A stretch of DNA of 64,000 nt, from the IMG/VR virus record IMGVR_UViG_3300042558_000752, positions 1 through 64,000 of that record. The stretch is one strand, 5' to 3'. The position numbers and the translations under genes are program-made. Positions within the stretch are counted from its first letter, which is position 1. Every line of letters begins with the position of its first letter. The notes under the pieces are model-generated. The model did not search any database, was not told the DNA's origin, and saw nothing but the letters and a program-made list of their open reading frames with translations. This document shows positions 8,743 through 20,100 of the stretch, piece by piece. The DNA is from a virus.

Positions 8743-10337
8743 TGGCAGAATTATCAAGACCATCAGTTGATGATGAAGGCAGACGTGGCGGGTTAACCAC
8801 AGGCATATATGTTGCTAGGGTGATCAGCCATCTTGATCCTTCATTTATGGGATCTATAGAAGTGAATCTTTTAAAAGATCAGGCCAACACCGCGGGCGAT
8901 GATAGTCAAACTTTTATTGTAAAGTATGCATCACCATTTTTTGGATACACTCCATTTGAGTTTATGGGTAAAAACGACGGTGCTAAATCTACCATCGACG
9001 GATTCAGCGACACACAAAAATCATATGGTATGTGGTTTGTACCTCCGGATGTTGGTGTCAACGTGTTGGTGCTATTTGTCAACGGTGATCCAGCTTCGGG
9101 CTATTGGTTTGCTTGTGTGCCGGGAGTAAACATCAACCACATGGTACCGGCTATTGCCGGTAGTACAGTAAACAGCCTTGATGCTGAAGATAAAAAACGA
9201 TACGGAAACACCGCATTGCCTTTGCCAGTGGCAGAAGTTAACAAACGTATCAACGGTGATGTACAAGAAATTGATCCAGAAAAATATCCCAGAGTAGTTC
9301 ACCCCATAGCAGACAGATTTCTTGAACAAGGTCTGCTAGAAGATGATGTGCGAGGATTCAACACAAGTTCACCTAGACGAGAAGCTCCTAGCATGGTGTT
9401 TGGTATTAGCACTCCGGGTCCGCTCGATCGCAGAGTTGGCGCTAAAAAACAAAAAATAGGCAAGGCAGATAGCCAAGCAACTGTGCCAGTAAGTAGATTA
9501 GGCGGCACTCAATTTGTCATGGATGACGGAAATGATAGGTATCATCGAGCAACATCAGCTGCTGAAGGCCCAGTAAAATACATTGATCTATTAGATCCTG
9601 CTAACCAGAAAAAAGGTGACACCGGTGCTGCAACAATTCCGGCTAGTGAATATTTCCGAGTAAGAACTAGAACTGGGCATCAGATATTGATGCACAATTC
9701 AGAAGATTTGATCTACATAGCCAACGCTCGAGGCACCGCTTGGATTGAATTAACCAGCAACGGCAAGATAGATATATTTGCCGAAGACAGCATCAGTGTG
9801 CATACACAACAAGATCTCAACATACGTGCAGCGAGAGACATAAATCTAGAAGCTGGCCGAAATATAAACATGAGAACCGAAACAGGCAAATGGCATGTAG
9901 AAATAGCCACCGACATGGAGTTTCTAATCAATGCAGATGCCAAGCTCACAGTAGGTGCTAACCTTGACATACTAGTAGGAGCCAAGACTAAGATATCTAC
10001 TAAAAACGATCTTGACATAGCAAGTTCAGCAGAAACAAAGATCAGTTCCACAGCAGACATCAGCATCGGTAGCAGTGCAGAAGTCAAGATTAACGGTACT
10101 AAAATCAATCTTAACGGTCCTAATAATGCAGAAACTGCTGTTGCTGCAGACTTTGTCAAACCCTACGATCTGCGTGACAATCCGGCCACAAGTTCAGCTG
10201 CAGGCTGGGACAAAAAATATCAAGCAGGCACAGTGAAAAGCTTCATGAAGCGCATCCCTATGCACGAACCATGGGTGTTGCATGAACACCGAGCACCAGA
10301 TTTACTCACTCCAGACAAAACAGATAGGAATACTTAA
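8742..10337 (+). CDS. 5: gp5-like baseplate central spike protein
   Basis: Spike at the tip of the tail that pierces the outer membrane. The N-terminal part (residues about 15-130) is an OB-fold domain like gp5/VgrG, with VGVNVLVLFVNGDPASGYWF as the characteristic strand. The C-terminal part (about 310-490) is a repetitive triple-helix needle made of short strands of the type DINLEAGRNINMRTETG and SAETKISSTADISIGSS, ending KINGTKINLNGPNN. The 531-residue length is near T4 gp5 (575), but the middle has no recognisable T4-lysozyme motif, so it is probably a spike without murein hydrolase. A short His-rich tail (MHEPWVLHEHRAPD) follows the needle. It is followed closely by gp25. Confidence 0.85.
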   Translation: MAELSRPSVDDEGRRGGLTTGIYVARVISHLDPSFMGSIEVNLLKDQANTAGDDSQTFIVKYASPFFGYTPFEFMGKNDGAKSTIDGFSDTQKSYGMWFVPPDVGVNVLVLFVNGDPASGYWFACVPGVNINHMVPAIAGSTVNSLDAEDKKRYGNTALPLPVAEVNKRINGDVQEIDPEKYPRVVHPIADRFLEQGLLEDDVRGFNTSSPRREAPSMVFGISTPGPLDRRVGAKKQKIGKADSQATVPVSRLGGTQFVMDDGNDRYHRATSAAEGPVKYIDLLDPANQKKGDTGAATIPASEYFRVRTRTGHQILMHNSEDLIYIANARGTAWIELTSNGKIDIFAEDSISVHTQQDLNIRAARDINLEAGRNINMRTETGKWHVEIATDMEFLINADAKLTVGANLDILVGAKTKISTKNDLDIASSAETKISSTADISIGSSAEVKINGTKINLNGPNNAETAVAADFVKPYDLRDNPATSSAAGWDKKYQAGTVKSFMKRIPMHEPWVLHEHRAPDLLTPDKTDRNT

Positions 10338-10339
10338 TA

Positions 10340-10777
10340 ATGGCTACTAGACTATACAATCAACAGACAGCAGCACAGCGTTCTGCCACAGTAACGCAGA
10401 ATCAAGGACAATTTACCTACAAGGGATTTAGTTCTAGTGAAGCTAATAAGAATTTCAAACTCTATGATATTAATCTAGTCAAGCAAGATTTGATAAATCA
10501 TTTCTATATTCGAAAGGGTGAAAAATTAGAAAATCCAGATTTTGGCACAGTGATCTGGGACATGCTGTTTGAACCATTCACGCCTGACGTCAAAGAAATC
10601 ATCGCCAAGGATGTAGAAGCTATCATAAACTATGATCCTAGATTTGCAGTAACTGAAATTAACATAGACAGCACAGATCAAGGCATGCGTATTCAAGCAG
10701 ATCTGGTGTATATTCCTTTTAATATCAATGAACGTATGACTTTGAACTTTGACAAAAACAGTAATGTAATTAACTAA
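10340..10777 (+). CDS. 25: gp25-like baseplate wedge protein
   Basis: Small conserved wedge protein that connects the sheath initiation ring to the wedge, found in all contractile tails. The 145 residues include the typical pattern DINLVKQDLINHFYIRKGEK, then FGTVIWDMLFEPFTPDVKE and DLVYIPFNINERMTLNFD. Length fits T4 gp25 (132). It lies two bases after gp5 and before gp6, the expected order. Confidence 0.9.
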   Translation: MATRLYNQQTAAQRSATVTQNQGQFTYKGFSSSEANKNFKLYDINLVKQDLINHFYIRKGEKLENPDFGTVIWDMLFEPFTPDVKEIIAKDVEAIINYDPRFAVTEINIDSTDQGMRIQADLVYIPFNINERMTLNFDKNSNVIN

Positions 10778-10806
10778 GCATATTATTTTTAAGGGTAAAT
10801 ATTGGT

Positions 10807-13800
10807 ATGACCACAACCAGCAGACAAAACAATCTCATACTGAATCAAGATTGGACCAGGATCTATCAGACGTTTAAAAACGCTGATTTCCGTAGCTACG
10901 ACTTTGAAAATCTGCGTAGAGTTATTATCACATACCTACGAGAAAACTACCCAGAAGATTTTAATGATTATATAGAATCCTCAGAATACATGGCATTGAT
11001 AGATGCTGTAGCGTTCTTAGGTCAAAGCCTAGCATTTCGTATAGATCTTGCCAGCCGTGAAAATTTTATTGAATTAGCAGAAACCAAAGAAAGTGTGCTG
11101 CGTATTGCTCGTATGCTTAGTTACAATGCCAAACGCACTGTAGCGTCAAGCGGACTGTTAAAGTTTGCAACAATATCCACTACTGATACTCTCGTAGACA
11201 GCAACGGAAAAAATTTAGCGCAACAGTTAATAACTTGGAACGACCCCACAAACGCCAACTGGTTAGAACAGTTTCTCACTGTGTTAAACAGTGCTATGGC
11301 AGACAACACAGAATTTGGCCGCAGCCAAGGTTCCGCCACGATCCAAGGAATCCCTACAGAACAATATAGATTCCGAACGGTTAGTGCAGATGTGCCTTTG
11401 TTTTCGTTTACCAAGACTGTGGCCAGCAGAGGTATGAGCTTTGAGATAGTTAGCACAGCTTTTAAAAACAGCGAAAACATCTACGAAGAGCCACCCGTGC
11501 CTGGCAACCAAATGGGATTCATCTATAGAAACGATGGATCCGGACCAGGTAGTGCTAACACAGGATTTTTTGTTCAGTTCAAACAGGGTACATTGGAGTT
11601 GGCAGATTTTACAGTAAATGTACCCACCACCAATGAAAAAATTGCTGTCGACGCAGGTAACATCAACAATGATGATGTGTGGTTGTTTTCCTTAAACTCA
11701 CAAGGCGCACAACTCGAAGAGTGGACCAAAGTATCGTCTTTGGTAGGCAACAACATTGCCTATAACAGCGTCACACAAGACATACGCAACATCTATGCTA
11801 TTAATACCAAAGAAGATGACAACATAGATCTTGTGTTTGCAGACGGCGTCTACGGAAATTTACCACAGGGGTCTTTTAGAGTATTTTATAGAACCAGCAA
11901 TGGTTTATCGTACACCATATACCCTAATGAATTAAGGGGTATTAATATTTCTGTGTTGTACAGAAACAAAAACAATGTTGAACACACGTTGACCATCGGG
12001 TTGGCCTTGCAGAGCACTGTGGCTAATTCTGCTGCCTCTGAAGACATAGACAACATTCGTGCTAATGCACCTGCGGTCTATTACACTCAGAATAGAATGA
12101 TAACTGCAGAAGATTATAATCTTGCACCGTTGTTGGGTTCACAGAATATTGTAAAAATTAAAGCAGTGAATAGAACATCTAGCGGTATCAGCAGAAATTT
12201 TGACATCATTGATGCTACTGGAAAATACAGCAGTATTAATGTATTTGGAGACGACGGATATCTTTACAAACAAGAAGATGAATCTGTACTGTCATTTAAA
12301 TTTGCCAGCAGAATAGATATCATTAATTTTATTAGACGCAGTGTAGAACCGGTATTTACAGACACAGAAGTTTATAATTTTTATTTTACAAAGTTTGATA
12401 AGATATTATTCACTGATATTAACACGGTATGGCAGTCTGTTACCACTGCTACCAGCACAGGATATTTTAAAAATGTGGTAGATAATGCTCAACTCAAGGT
12501 TGCCGGGTATTCTACTAGCAACTTAAAATATGTGTTAGTTAATGCAGCAGTGAAGTTTGTTCCGCCTACCGGATTTAAATTTAAAAAAGGAAAATTAGTT
12601 GCTACCAACATCAACGATGCTGATCAAACAGATTACATATGGACAAAAATTGTCAAGATCACAGGCGATGGAACATATGTCAAAGGGCTAGGACCAATAA
12701 CACTCAGCGATCTAGTGCCCACTGGCGCTGTGGCTCAACGTATAGTGCCAAGATTTGTCAGCGACTTGCCTGTGGCACTTGAAACTGAAATTGTCAATCA
12801 AGTGTTTGATAATCAAACGTTTGGACTGAGATATGAAATTACTGAATCTCAATGGAAGTTGATCACTGCCAGCAATTTAAATCTAACCAATGATTTTACT
12901 TTGGGTAAAGCTGGAGATACTACCAACACCAACATAGACAGTTCTTGGGTCATAGCCTTGGTTAAACAGCCCGACAGCTATATCGTGAGAATTAGAAAGC
13001 AGTCGTATATCTTTGGTAGCTTACAACAGAATAGATTTTATTTTGACAGCAATGAGAAACAGTATAATGATCAAGTAGGCGCAGTGGTTAAAGATCAGAT
13101 TTCTGTGTTGGGAATTAATACCAGCAAGGATGGTATCACTGAGCTTAAACAAGATGTGCCCTTTGAAATCAGTGATACCATAAAGTTCGATGACGGCTTT
13201 GAAAGCACCAACGAAATTAAATTAAGTTTTAGAGATGCCGACGACGACGGAGTTGTTGACAATCCTGAATCATTTGAAAACATTGTAGGTCTAGATCAAG
13301 ATTTAAATTTCTTATTTTTCCTATCCTCGAACGATGTCTACGGAACAGAAATTAAAACACTCATAGACAACTCAAATGATTTAATTTTAGTTAGACAAAA
13401 AGAAGCTGGAATAACTTTCAATGACACTGTGACATATCCTGATCAGCAGTTGATATATTTTTATGATTCTGCTGAAAACATTGTTAAACGAGTAAATCGT
13501 ACCACTAACACTTTAGACATAACCAACGAATACACAGCAGTCATTGGTAGAAGAAATCTTAAATTTCAATACACTCACAACGCCAGTGTGGATAGAAGGA
13601 TTGATCCTTCTACCAGCAATATCATTGACATCTATCTGCTAATTAGAAGCTACGATGAAAGTTATAGAATATATCTTGCCGGCGGCACTGATACAGAACC
13701 AGTTGCACCTACTAGTGACGCATTGAGAACAACATTTGGCACAGCACTATCATCGATTAAATCTATCAGCGATGATATAATATATCATCCTGTGAAATAC

Positions 13801-14196
13801 AAAGTGCTGTTTGGATCTAAAGCAGATCCTAAACTACAGGCAGTGTTTAAGATTGTTAAGAATCAAAATCGTTCGATCAATGACAACGATCTCAAAGTTA
13901 GAGTAATCACTGCTATCAACATTTTCTTTGATATCAACAACTGGGACTTCGGCGACAGATTTTACATGGGCGAACTAACCACATATATTTTAAACACAGT
14001 GTCTCCAGACCTTGCTAACATAGTGATAGTGCCAAAACAATCTAATCAATCATTTGGTAGTCTTTTTGAAATACAAAGCAGATCAGATGAAATACTGATC
14101 AGCGCAGCCACAGTGGACGACATAGAAATCGTCTCTGCCATCACCGCATCCGAAATAGGTGCCAGCACCAACTCTATAGTATCAACAACTTATTAA
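10807..14196 (+). CDS. 6: gp6-like baseplate wedge protein
   Basis: Core wedge protein (J-like family) whose dimers form the inner baseplate ring. The N-terminus shows the diagnostic run YDFENLRRVIITYLRENYPE then DFNDYIESSEYMALIDAVAF and FRIDLASRENFIELAETKES, strongly like T4 gp6. At 1129 residues it is much longer than T4 gp6 (660); extra beta-rich material fills about residues 450-880. The C-terminal J-like part (about 960-1100) includes KVLFGSKADPKLQAVFKIVK and FDINNWDFGDRFYMGELTTY. It ends one base before the start of the giant gp7-like gene. Confidence 0.9.
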   Translation: MTTTSRQNNLILNQDWTRIYQTFKNADFRSYDFENLRRVIITYLRENYPEDFNDYIESSEYMALIDAVAFLGQSLAFRIDLASRENFIELAETKESVLRIARMLSYNAKRTVASSGLLKFATISTTDTLVDSNGKNLAQQLITWNDPTNANWLEQFLTVLNSAMADNTEFGRSQGSATIQGIPTEQYRFRTVSADVPLFSFTKTVASRGMSFEIVSTAFKNSENIYEEPPVPGNQMGFIYRNDGSGPGSANTGFFVQFKQGTLELADFTVNVPTTNEKIAVDAGNINNDDVWLFSLNSQGAQLEEWTKVSSLVGNNIAYNSVTQDIRNIYAINTKEDDNIDLVFADGVYGNLPQGSFRVFYRTSNGLSYTIYPNELRGINISVLYRNKNNVEHTLTIGLALQSTVANSAASEDIDNIRANAPAVYYTQNRMITAEDYNLAPLLGSQNIVKIKAVNRTSSGISRNFDIIDATGKYSSINVFGDDGYLYKQEDESVLSFKFASRIDIINFIRRSVEPVFTDTEVYNFYFTKFDKILFTDINTVWQSVTTATSTGYFKNVVDNAQLKVAGYSTSNLKYVLVNAAVKFVPPTGFKFKKGKLVATNINDADQTDYIWTKIVKITGDGTYVKGLGPITLSDLVPTGAVAQRIVPRFVSDLPVALETEIVNQVFDNQTFGLRYEITESQWKLITASNLNLTNDFTLGKAGDTTNTNIDSSWVIALVKQPDSYIVRIRKQSYIFGSLQQNRFYFDSNEKQYNDQVGAVVKDQISVLGINTSKDGITELKQDVPFEISDTIKFDDGFESTNEIKLSFRDADDDGVVDNPESFENIVGLDQDLNFLFFLSSNDVYGTEIKTLIDNSNDLILVRQKEAGITFNDTVTYPDQQLIYFYDSAENIVKRVNRTTNTLDITNEYTAVIGRRNLKFQYTHNASVDRRIDPSTSNIIDIYLLIRSYDESYRIYLAGGTDTEPVAPTSDALRTTFGTALSSIKSISDDIIYHPVKYKVLFGSKADPKLQAVFKIVKNQNRSINDNDLKVRVITAINIFFDINNWDFGDRFYMGELTTYILNTVSPDLANIVIVPKQSNQSFGSLFEIQSRSDEILISAATVDDIEIVSAITASEIGASTNSIVSTTY

Positions 14197-14197
14197 T

Positions 14198-17100
14198 ATG
14201 GCCGATAAATTTCCTAACAGTCAACTACCAATACGCAGATCAGTAGAACTGCTACCAGTAATTTTTCAAACACCTGCCAATGATAAATTTTTATCCGCGG
14301 TAGTTGATCCCTTAATACAACCGGGGGTGTTAGACAAAGTTGTGGGTTACGTTGGACGCAGATATGGCAAGACATATAACAGCAACGATGTGTATGTTGA
14401 CACAGACGGCACATTGCGCAGCAGTTATCAACTTGAACCCGGGGTGATATTTAAAAATCACGATAAAATAGAAAATTTCTACGACTATATTGATGTTAAA
14501 AATCAATTGAAATTTTTTGGAAACACCATCGAACGCGATGACAAGATAACTAGTCAAACGCATTACACCTGGAATCCTCCCATAGACTGGGACAAGTTCA
14601 TCAACTATCGAGAATATTATTGGGAGCCAACTGGCCCACGAAGTATTAATATCACAGGTCAGAGTGCTAGTATTACCAGCACCTATAAGGTAGTATTAGG
14701 TACAACTAAAAATTCATTTGTATTCACTCCAGATGCATATACCAATAATCCTACATTGACTCTTTATCGAGGTCAGACCTACAACTTTAGAGTCAATGCC
14801 CCTGCTGAAGGATTCGCAATACGCACTAATTTTGACACAGGCAGTTTACTTTTTCAGCCTAACAGAAGCTATGCACAAGGTAGTCTTGTGGTCTATGATT
14901 CAAAACTATGGCGAGCCATTAGAGATGTTACCAGCTTTGATGCCAGCTCAATTACTATAGACAGCCAAGATTGGCAGTATGTAGAATCTGCCAGTGAAGG
15001 TTCTGCATTAGACTACGACAACGGAATCACCAACAATGGTGTTGAAAACGGCACCTTGACATTTGTAGTACCATATGATGCTCCTGACACACTGTATTAT
15101 CAAAGTAAAATAACTCCGGATGCATTTGGTAGGTTTGTCATTGCAGACATAGAAGAAAACACATTTGTTAATGTAGACATTGAGATCATTGGTAAAACCA
15201 CATATACCAGCGGCAACGGCATCGCATTCAGCAACGGTATGATTGTTGAATTCTCTGGCAACATATTACCTGCTATCTATGCCAAAGACACATGGTTGGT
15301 AGAGGGAGTAGGCACAGCCATAACCTTGACTAGATTCAGTGATCTTGTAGTGCCGGTACTCAGCACAGAAGTTCCTGAAGTATTGTTTGACAACGAGGGG
15401 TTCGATACACAGCCTTTTGATGATGCCACAGAGTATGCCGCATTCAAAGACTATATTACCATTGCTAGAGACAGCGCAGATAATAATCCTTGGAGTAGAT
15501 ACAATCGTTGGTTCCACAGGTCTGTCTTAGAAAAATCATATCAATTAAGAGGTCAAGATTTTCCAGCCAACGAAACTACCAGAGCCAAACGTCCAATTAT
15601 AGAATTCCGTGCAGGGCTACAGCTATTCAATCACGGATCTACAGCTAAACAGACTGTGGACTATATCGATACTGCAACTACTGATGTGTTTTCTATTATC
15701 GAAGGTACCAAGGGCTACAACATAGACGGAGAATTCTTGTTTGACGGTGCAAGAGTATTAGTAGTAGCAGACAAAGACAAATTAGTTAATAATAAAATTT
15801 ACACAGTTGAATTTATTACGCATAATGGAGTTTCTCAAATTCATCTAAGAGAAAGTGATGATACTGAATCGATACTAGGACAAGGTGTGACTGTAAGACG
15901 CGGTGTAGTAAACAAAGGTCTAATGTTCCACTTCAACGGAACTAGCTGGGTATCTAGTCAACCCAAGACTGCTGTAAACCAAGCGCCGATGTTCGATGTC
16001 TATGATTCTAATGAAATTAGTTTTGGCGACCCTACCACCTATGCAGATACAGAATTCACGGGTTCGACTATATTAAGCTATAAGCCAGGTACTGCTAGAA
16101 TCGACAAAGAACTAGGGTTCAAGATCAGTTATCTCAATATAGATAACATCGGTGACATAGAATTTAATTGGAACTGGGACACTGAAACATTCCGCTACTC
16201 TGTTAACAAGTCTCCAGTGCTGAAAAAAATATCTACAGGTTTTTATAGATTTGGATCTGATGGATATGCCAACGGATGGCAGCAACTGAATTCCAAATAT
16301 ATACAACCTATAATAGATGATCAAGTGGTAGAAATTGCCACAGACACGTTGATTTTTAACACAGTAAGATGGGAGAGTCTAACCGCCGACCCTAACATAA
16401 ATTTCTATCTCAACGGTTCAAGATATACCGGCACCTGGACAAGAGATCGTGGCACCTTTGTGTTTAATACACCGTTCGAGATAAACGATGTTGTAGTAAT
16501 AAAACTTATTACAGATATCGATCCCGATCAGGGCTACTATGAAATGCCAGTTGGTCTAGAAAAAAATCCGTTTAATACCCCTATTGACTCGTTTACTCTA
16601 GGGCAGGCTGTGGCCCATATTTCCAGTGCAGTAGAGTGGGACAGCGAATACACAGGAAAATTACCAGGATCCAGCAATCTAAGAGATCTTGAAGATTACA
16701 GACTGTTAGCCGGAAGATTTTTAAAACACAGCGGCAACGCACCGTTGGCTATAATGTCGTTATGTGACAAGACTCATAACATTATAAAATCTATTTCCTA
16801 TGCTAAAAAAGAATATACAGATTTTAAAAACAATTTTCTACAAAGAGCCATTGAAATTGACTTCAATGATGACGTAGTTAATTTCGTTGATGATATTATT
16901 AATAGTCTTACCGCAGTAAAAACAGCTAAAGATGCATTTGCTGATTCAGATATGATAGGTGCAGGTGCGTATACTGCATTGCAGACAGTTGTTGAAGATC
17001 CAGGGATCTCGGTATTTTCGTTAACAGAACCGTTTGATCTAAAAACACCAAGCACTCGAGCTGTGTATGTTTACAAAAACAGTACGCAATTGTTAAACAC

Positions 17101-20100
17101 TCAAGACTATGAGTTTGATTCTACATTCAGTTTTGTAAAACTCAAAGCTTCGTTAGCAGAAGGTGATACAATTGAAATAAGGGAATATCTCAGTACAGCT
17201 ACTAACCATATTCCTCCAACTCCTACAGCTATGGGATTGTATAAAAAATACACTCCGACGAAATTTCTTGATGACACATATCAAGAACCTAGATATGTGA
17301 TACAAGGGCACGATGGCAGTATCACTGCGGCCTATAATGATTTCAGAGATGATCTCTTACTCGAACTTGAATTACGAATCTATAATAATATCAAGCAAGA
17401 ATACGATTCTGCAGTTTTTGACATAGATCAAATATTAGCAGGATATTACGGCATTGGTGAATATTCCAAGTCTCAGCTAGATAGTATTGTAGTGCAGGAT
17501 TTTCTAAAGTGGATTCAAAATACCAACATTAATTATACCTTAAATGAATATTTTGACAGTGAAAATTCATTTACCTACACCTATTCAAATATGTCAGACC
17601 CTACCAAGACCAAGAATATCCCTGGTTGGTGGAGAGGAGTGTACCAACATTTCTATGACACTGATAGACCACATCGTTGTCCTTGGGAAATGTTGGGATT
17701 TAGTCAACAACCTACTTGGTGGCAAGCGGAATACGGATCAGCACCGTATACAAGTAATAATTTGATATTATGGGAAGATCTCGAAGCCGGGATAATTCGT
17801 CAAGGCATCCGAGCCGGCAGACATGACAGATATAAACGTCCAGGACTTGTTAGACACATACCAGTAGATGCAGACGGAAAACTATTGAGTCCGTTAGACT
17901 CAAATCTAGCACAGGATTTTTCGTTGATCAACAATCGCGGACCGTTCGTATTAGGAGACGTGAGTCCGGTAGAATACGCATGGAGATCTAGTTCTGAATG
18001 GCCCTACGCAATAGTTGCTGCTATGTGTTTGATGAAACCATTTGAATATATTCCTGATAATTTTGATAGATCAAGAATCGTAAAAAACAAGTTAGATCAG
18101 TATGTAAATTCAACAACAGGTCTCTTTATAACAATTGCCGACATTGCTCCGTATGTAACAGACTCTGTTACTGTGGGCTTGGTAAAATATTTGACCAGTT
18201 ATACAAAATCTCAAGGACTGTCTTCAGACAGTTTACAGACTAAAATAGAAAAATTAGATGTGGCTCTTAGTTTTAGGATGAGTGGTTTTGTTGATCAACA
18301 ACAACAGAAATATCTATTAGATTCTAAAAATCCGTCAGCTACTACTTCTGGAATTTTTATTCCTTCAGAAAATTATGATATTATATTCAACGTTAGCAGT
18401 CCTGTAACTACGGTAAGCTATAGTGGAGTGAGACTAGAAAAAACTGCAAGTGGCTGGATAGTCGCGGGGTATGATGATATTCATCCCTACTTCAATTATC
18501 ATCTAGCGCAGGCCAGCAGTAAAGATCCTATAATTTCTGTAGGCGGAGTTAGCGAATCGTTTACAGACTGGATTCAAGATAAAACCTATAATAACGGTGC
18601 ATTGGTAAGATACCAAAGTAATTTTTACCGAGCATTAAAAACACATCTCAGCACCGGAGATTTTGATCGTAGTCAATGGCAGAAACTAGGTGATGTGCCT
18701 AAAATAGGTGCAATAGAAGCTCAGCGTAGACGTGTGTTTAATACATTGTCGGTGAGACAGATCAGTTATGGAACACGGTTAAACTCTATACAAGAAGTAG
18801 TGGATCTATTATTAGGTTACGAAAGCTATTTGAAAACACAGGGAATCATCTTTGATAATTATGATCCTCTAAACGCTACCAGTCAGGATTGGCTCAGTGC
18901 TGCCAAAGAGTTCATGTTCTGGACCAAACACAATTGGGAATCAGGTGCTATTATTACCCTAAGCCCTTCTGCACAAAAATTAGAGATTTCAATACCGATA
19001 GGCACCCCAGACAATTTATTAGACGGATTCTATGACTATCAGATACTCAAAGGAGACGGAACTCCGTTAGCTCCAAGATTTTTAAATGTTAATAGAGGTT
19101 TTCAAAATCTCAAGATAGAAACCACAAATACCACTGACGGTATCTATTATGCAAGACTGCATTATGTAATAAAAGAACACGTTACTGTATTTGATAACCG
19201 CACAGTATTCAATGATATTATCTATGACAAGCCTACCGGATATCGTCAAGGTCGTATCAAAATGCAGGCCTTCCGTACCGTGGACTGGGACGGCGACTAT
19301 ACCAGTCCGGGATTCTTGTTTGACAATGTTGATATACAGACCTGGAAACCTTTCAACGATTACAAACTAGGAGATATCGTATCTTACAAATCTTATGATT
19401 GGACTAGTTTAAGAAACCAATTAGGCACAGAAACGTTCAATGATGCTAACTGGTCAAAACTAGATTCGAAACCAGTCAAACAGTTGGTATCAAATTTTGA
19501 TTATAAGATAAAACAATTCAGCGATTATTTTGAAACTTCGTCTCAGGGACTAGATCAAAGCCAACGAGAATTAGCCAGACATGCTATAGGTTACCAACAA
19601 CGAGACTATCTACAAAATCTTGCAGAAGATTCTGTGAGTCAATACCAACTGTATCAAGGATTTATCAGGGAAAAAGGCACCGCAAACAGTGTGACCAAAA
19701 TCTTTAACAAGCTCAGCAGATCGGGGTCCGACAGTATTGTGCTCAATGAAGAATGGGCCTTTAGACTAGGACAGGTTGGTGGAGTTGATCAATTTTCAGA
19801 AATTGAAATCCAACTAGAAAAGAATAAATTCAAATTAGATCCACAGCCACATTTGGTAACCGGCAGCGAAACGCCTAATGCATTGGATCAATATTATAGA
19901 TTCACATCCAATGATTTCACCATTTCTCCAATTCCCTATACTGTAGATATTTTACCTACCGCAGTGGATCTAGAACCAGAATTAACTGCCGGTTATGTTA
20001 GTTCAGGACAATATCAACATGTGATCGGCACAATGGATCAACTGACCACGCTGGATATAACCACAGTTGACGAAAATGATCACATCTGGGTAACATTCGA

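Noticed and set aside
10794-10801. GGTAAATA string before gp6 as a late promoter
   Set aside because: The predicted start would fall on the gp6 ATG itself and the first two bases do not match; AAGGG there serves better as the ribosome binding site.
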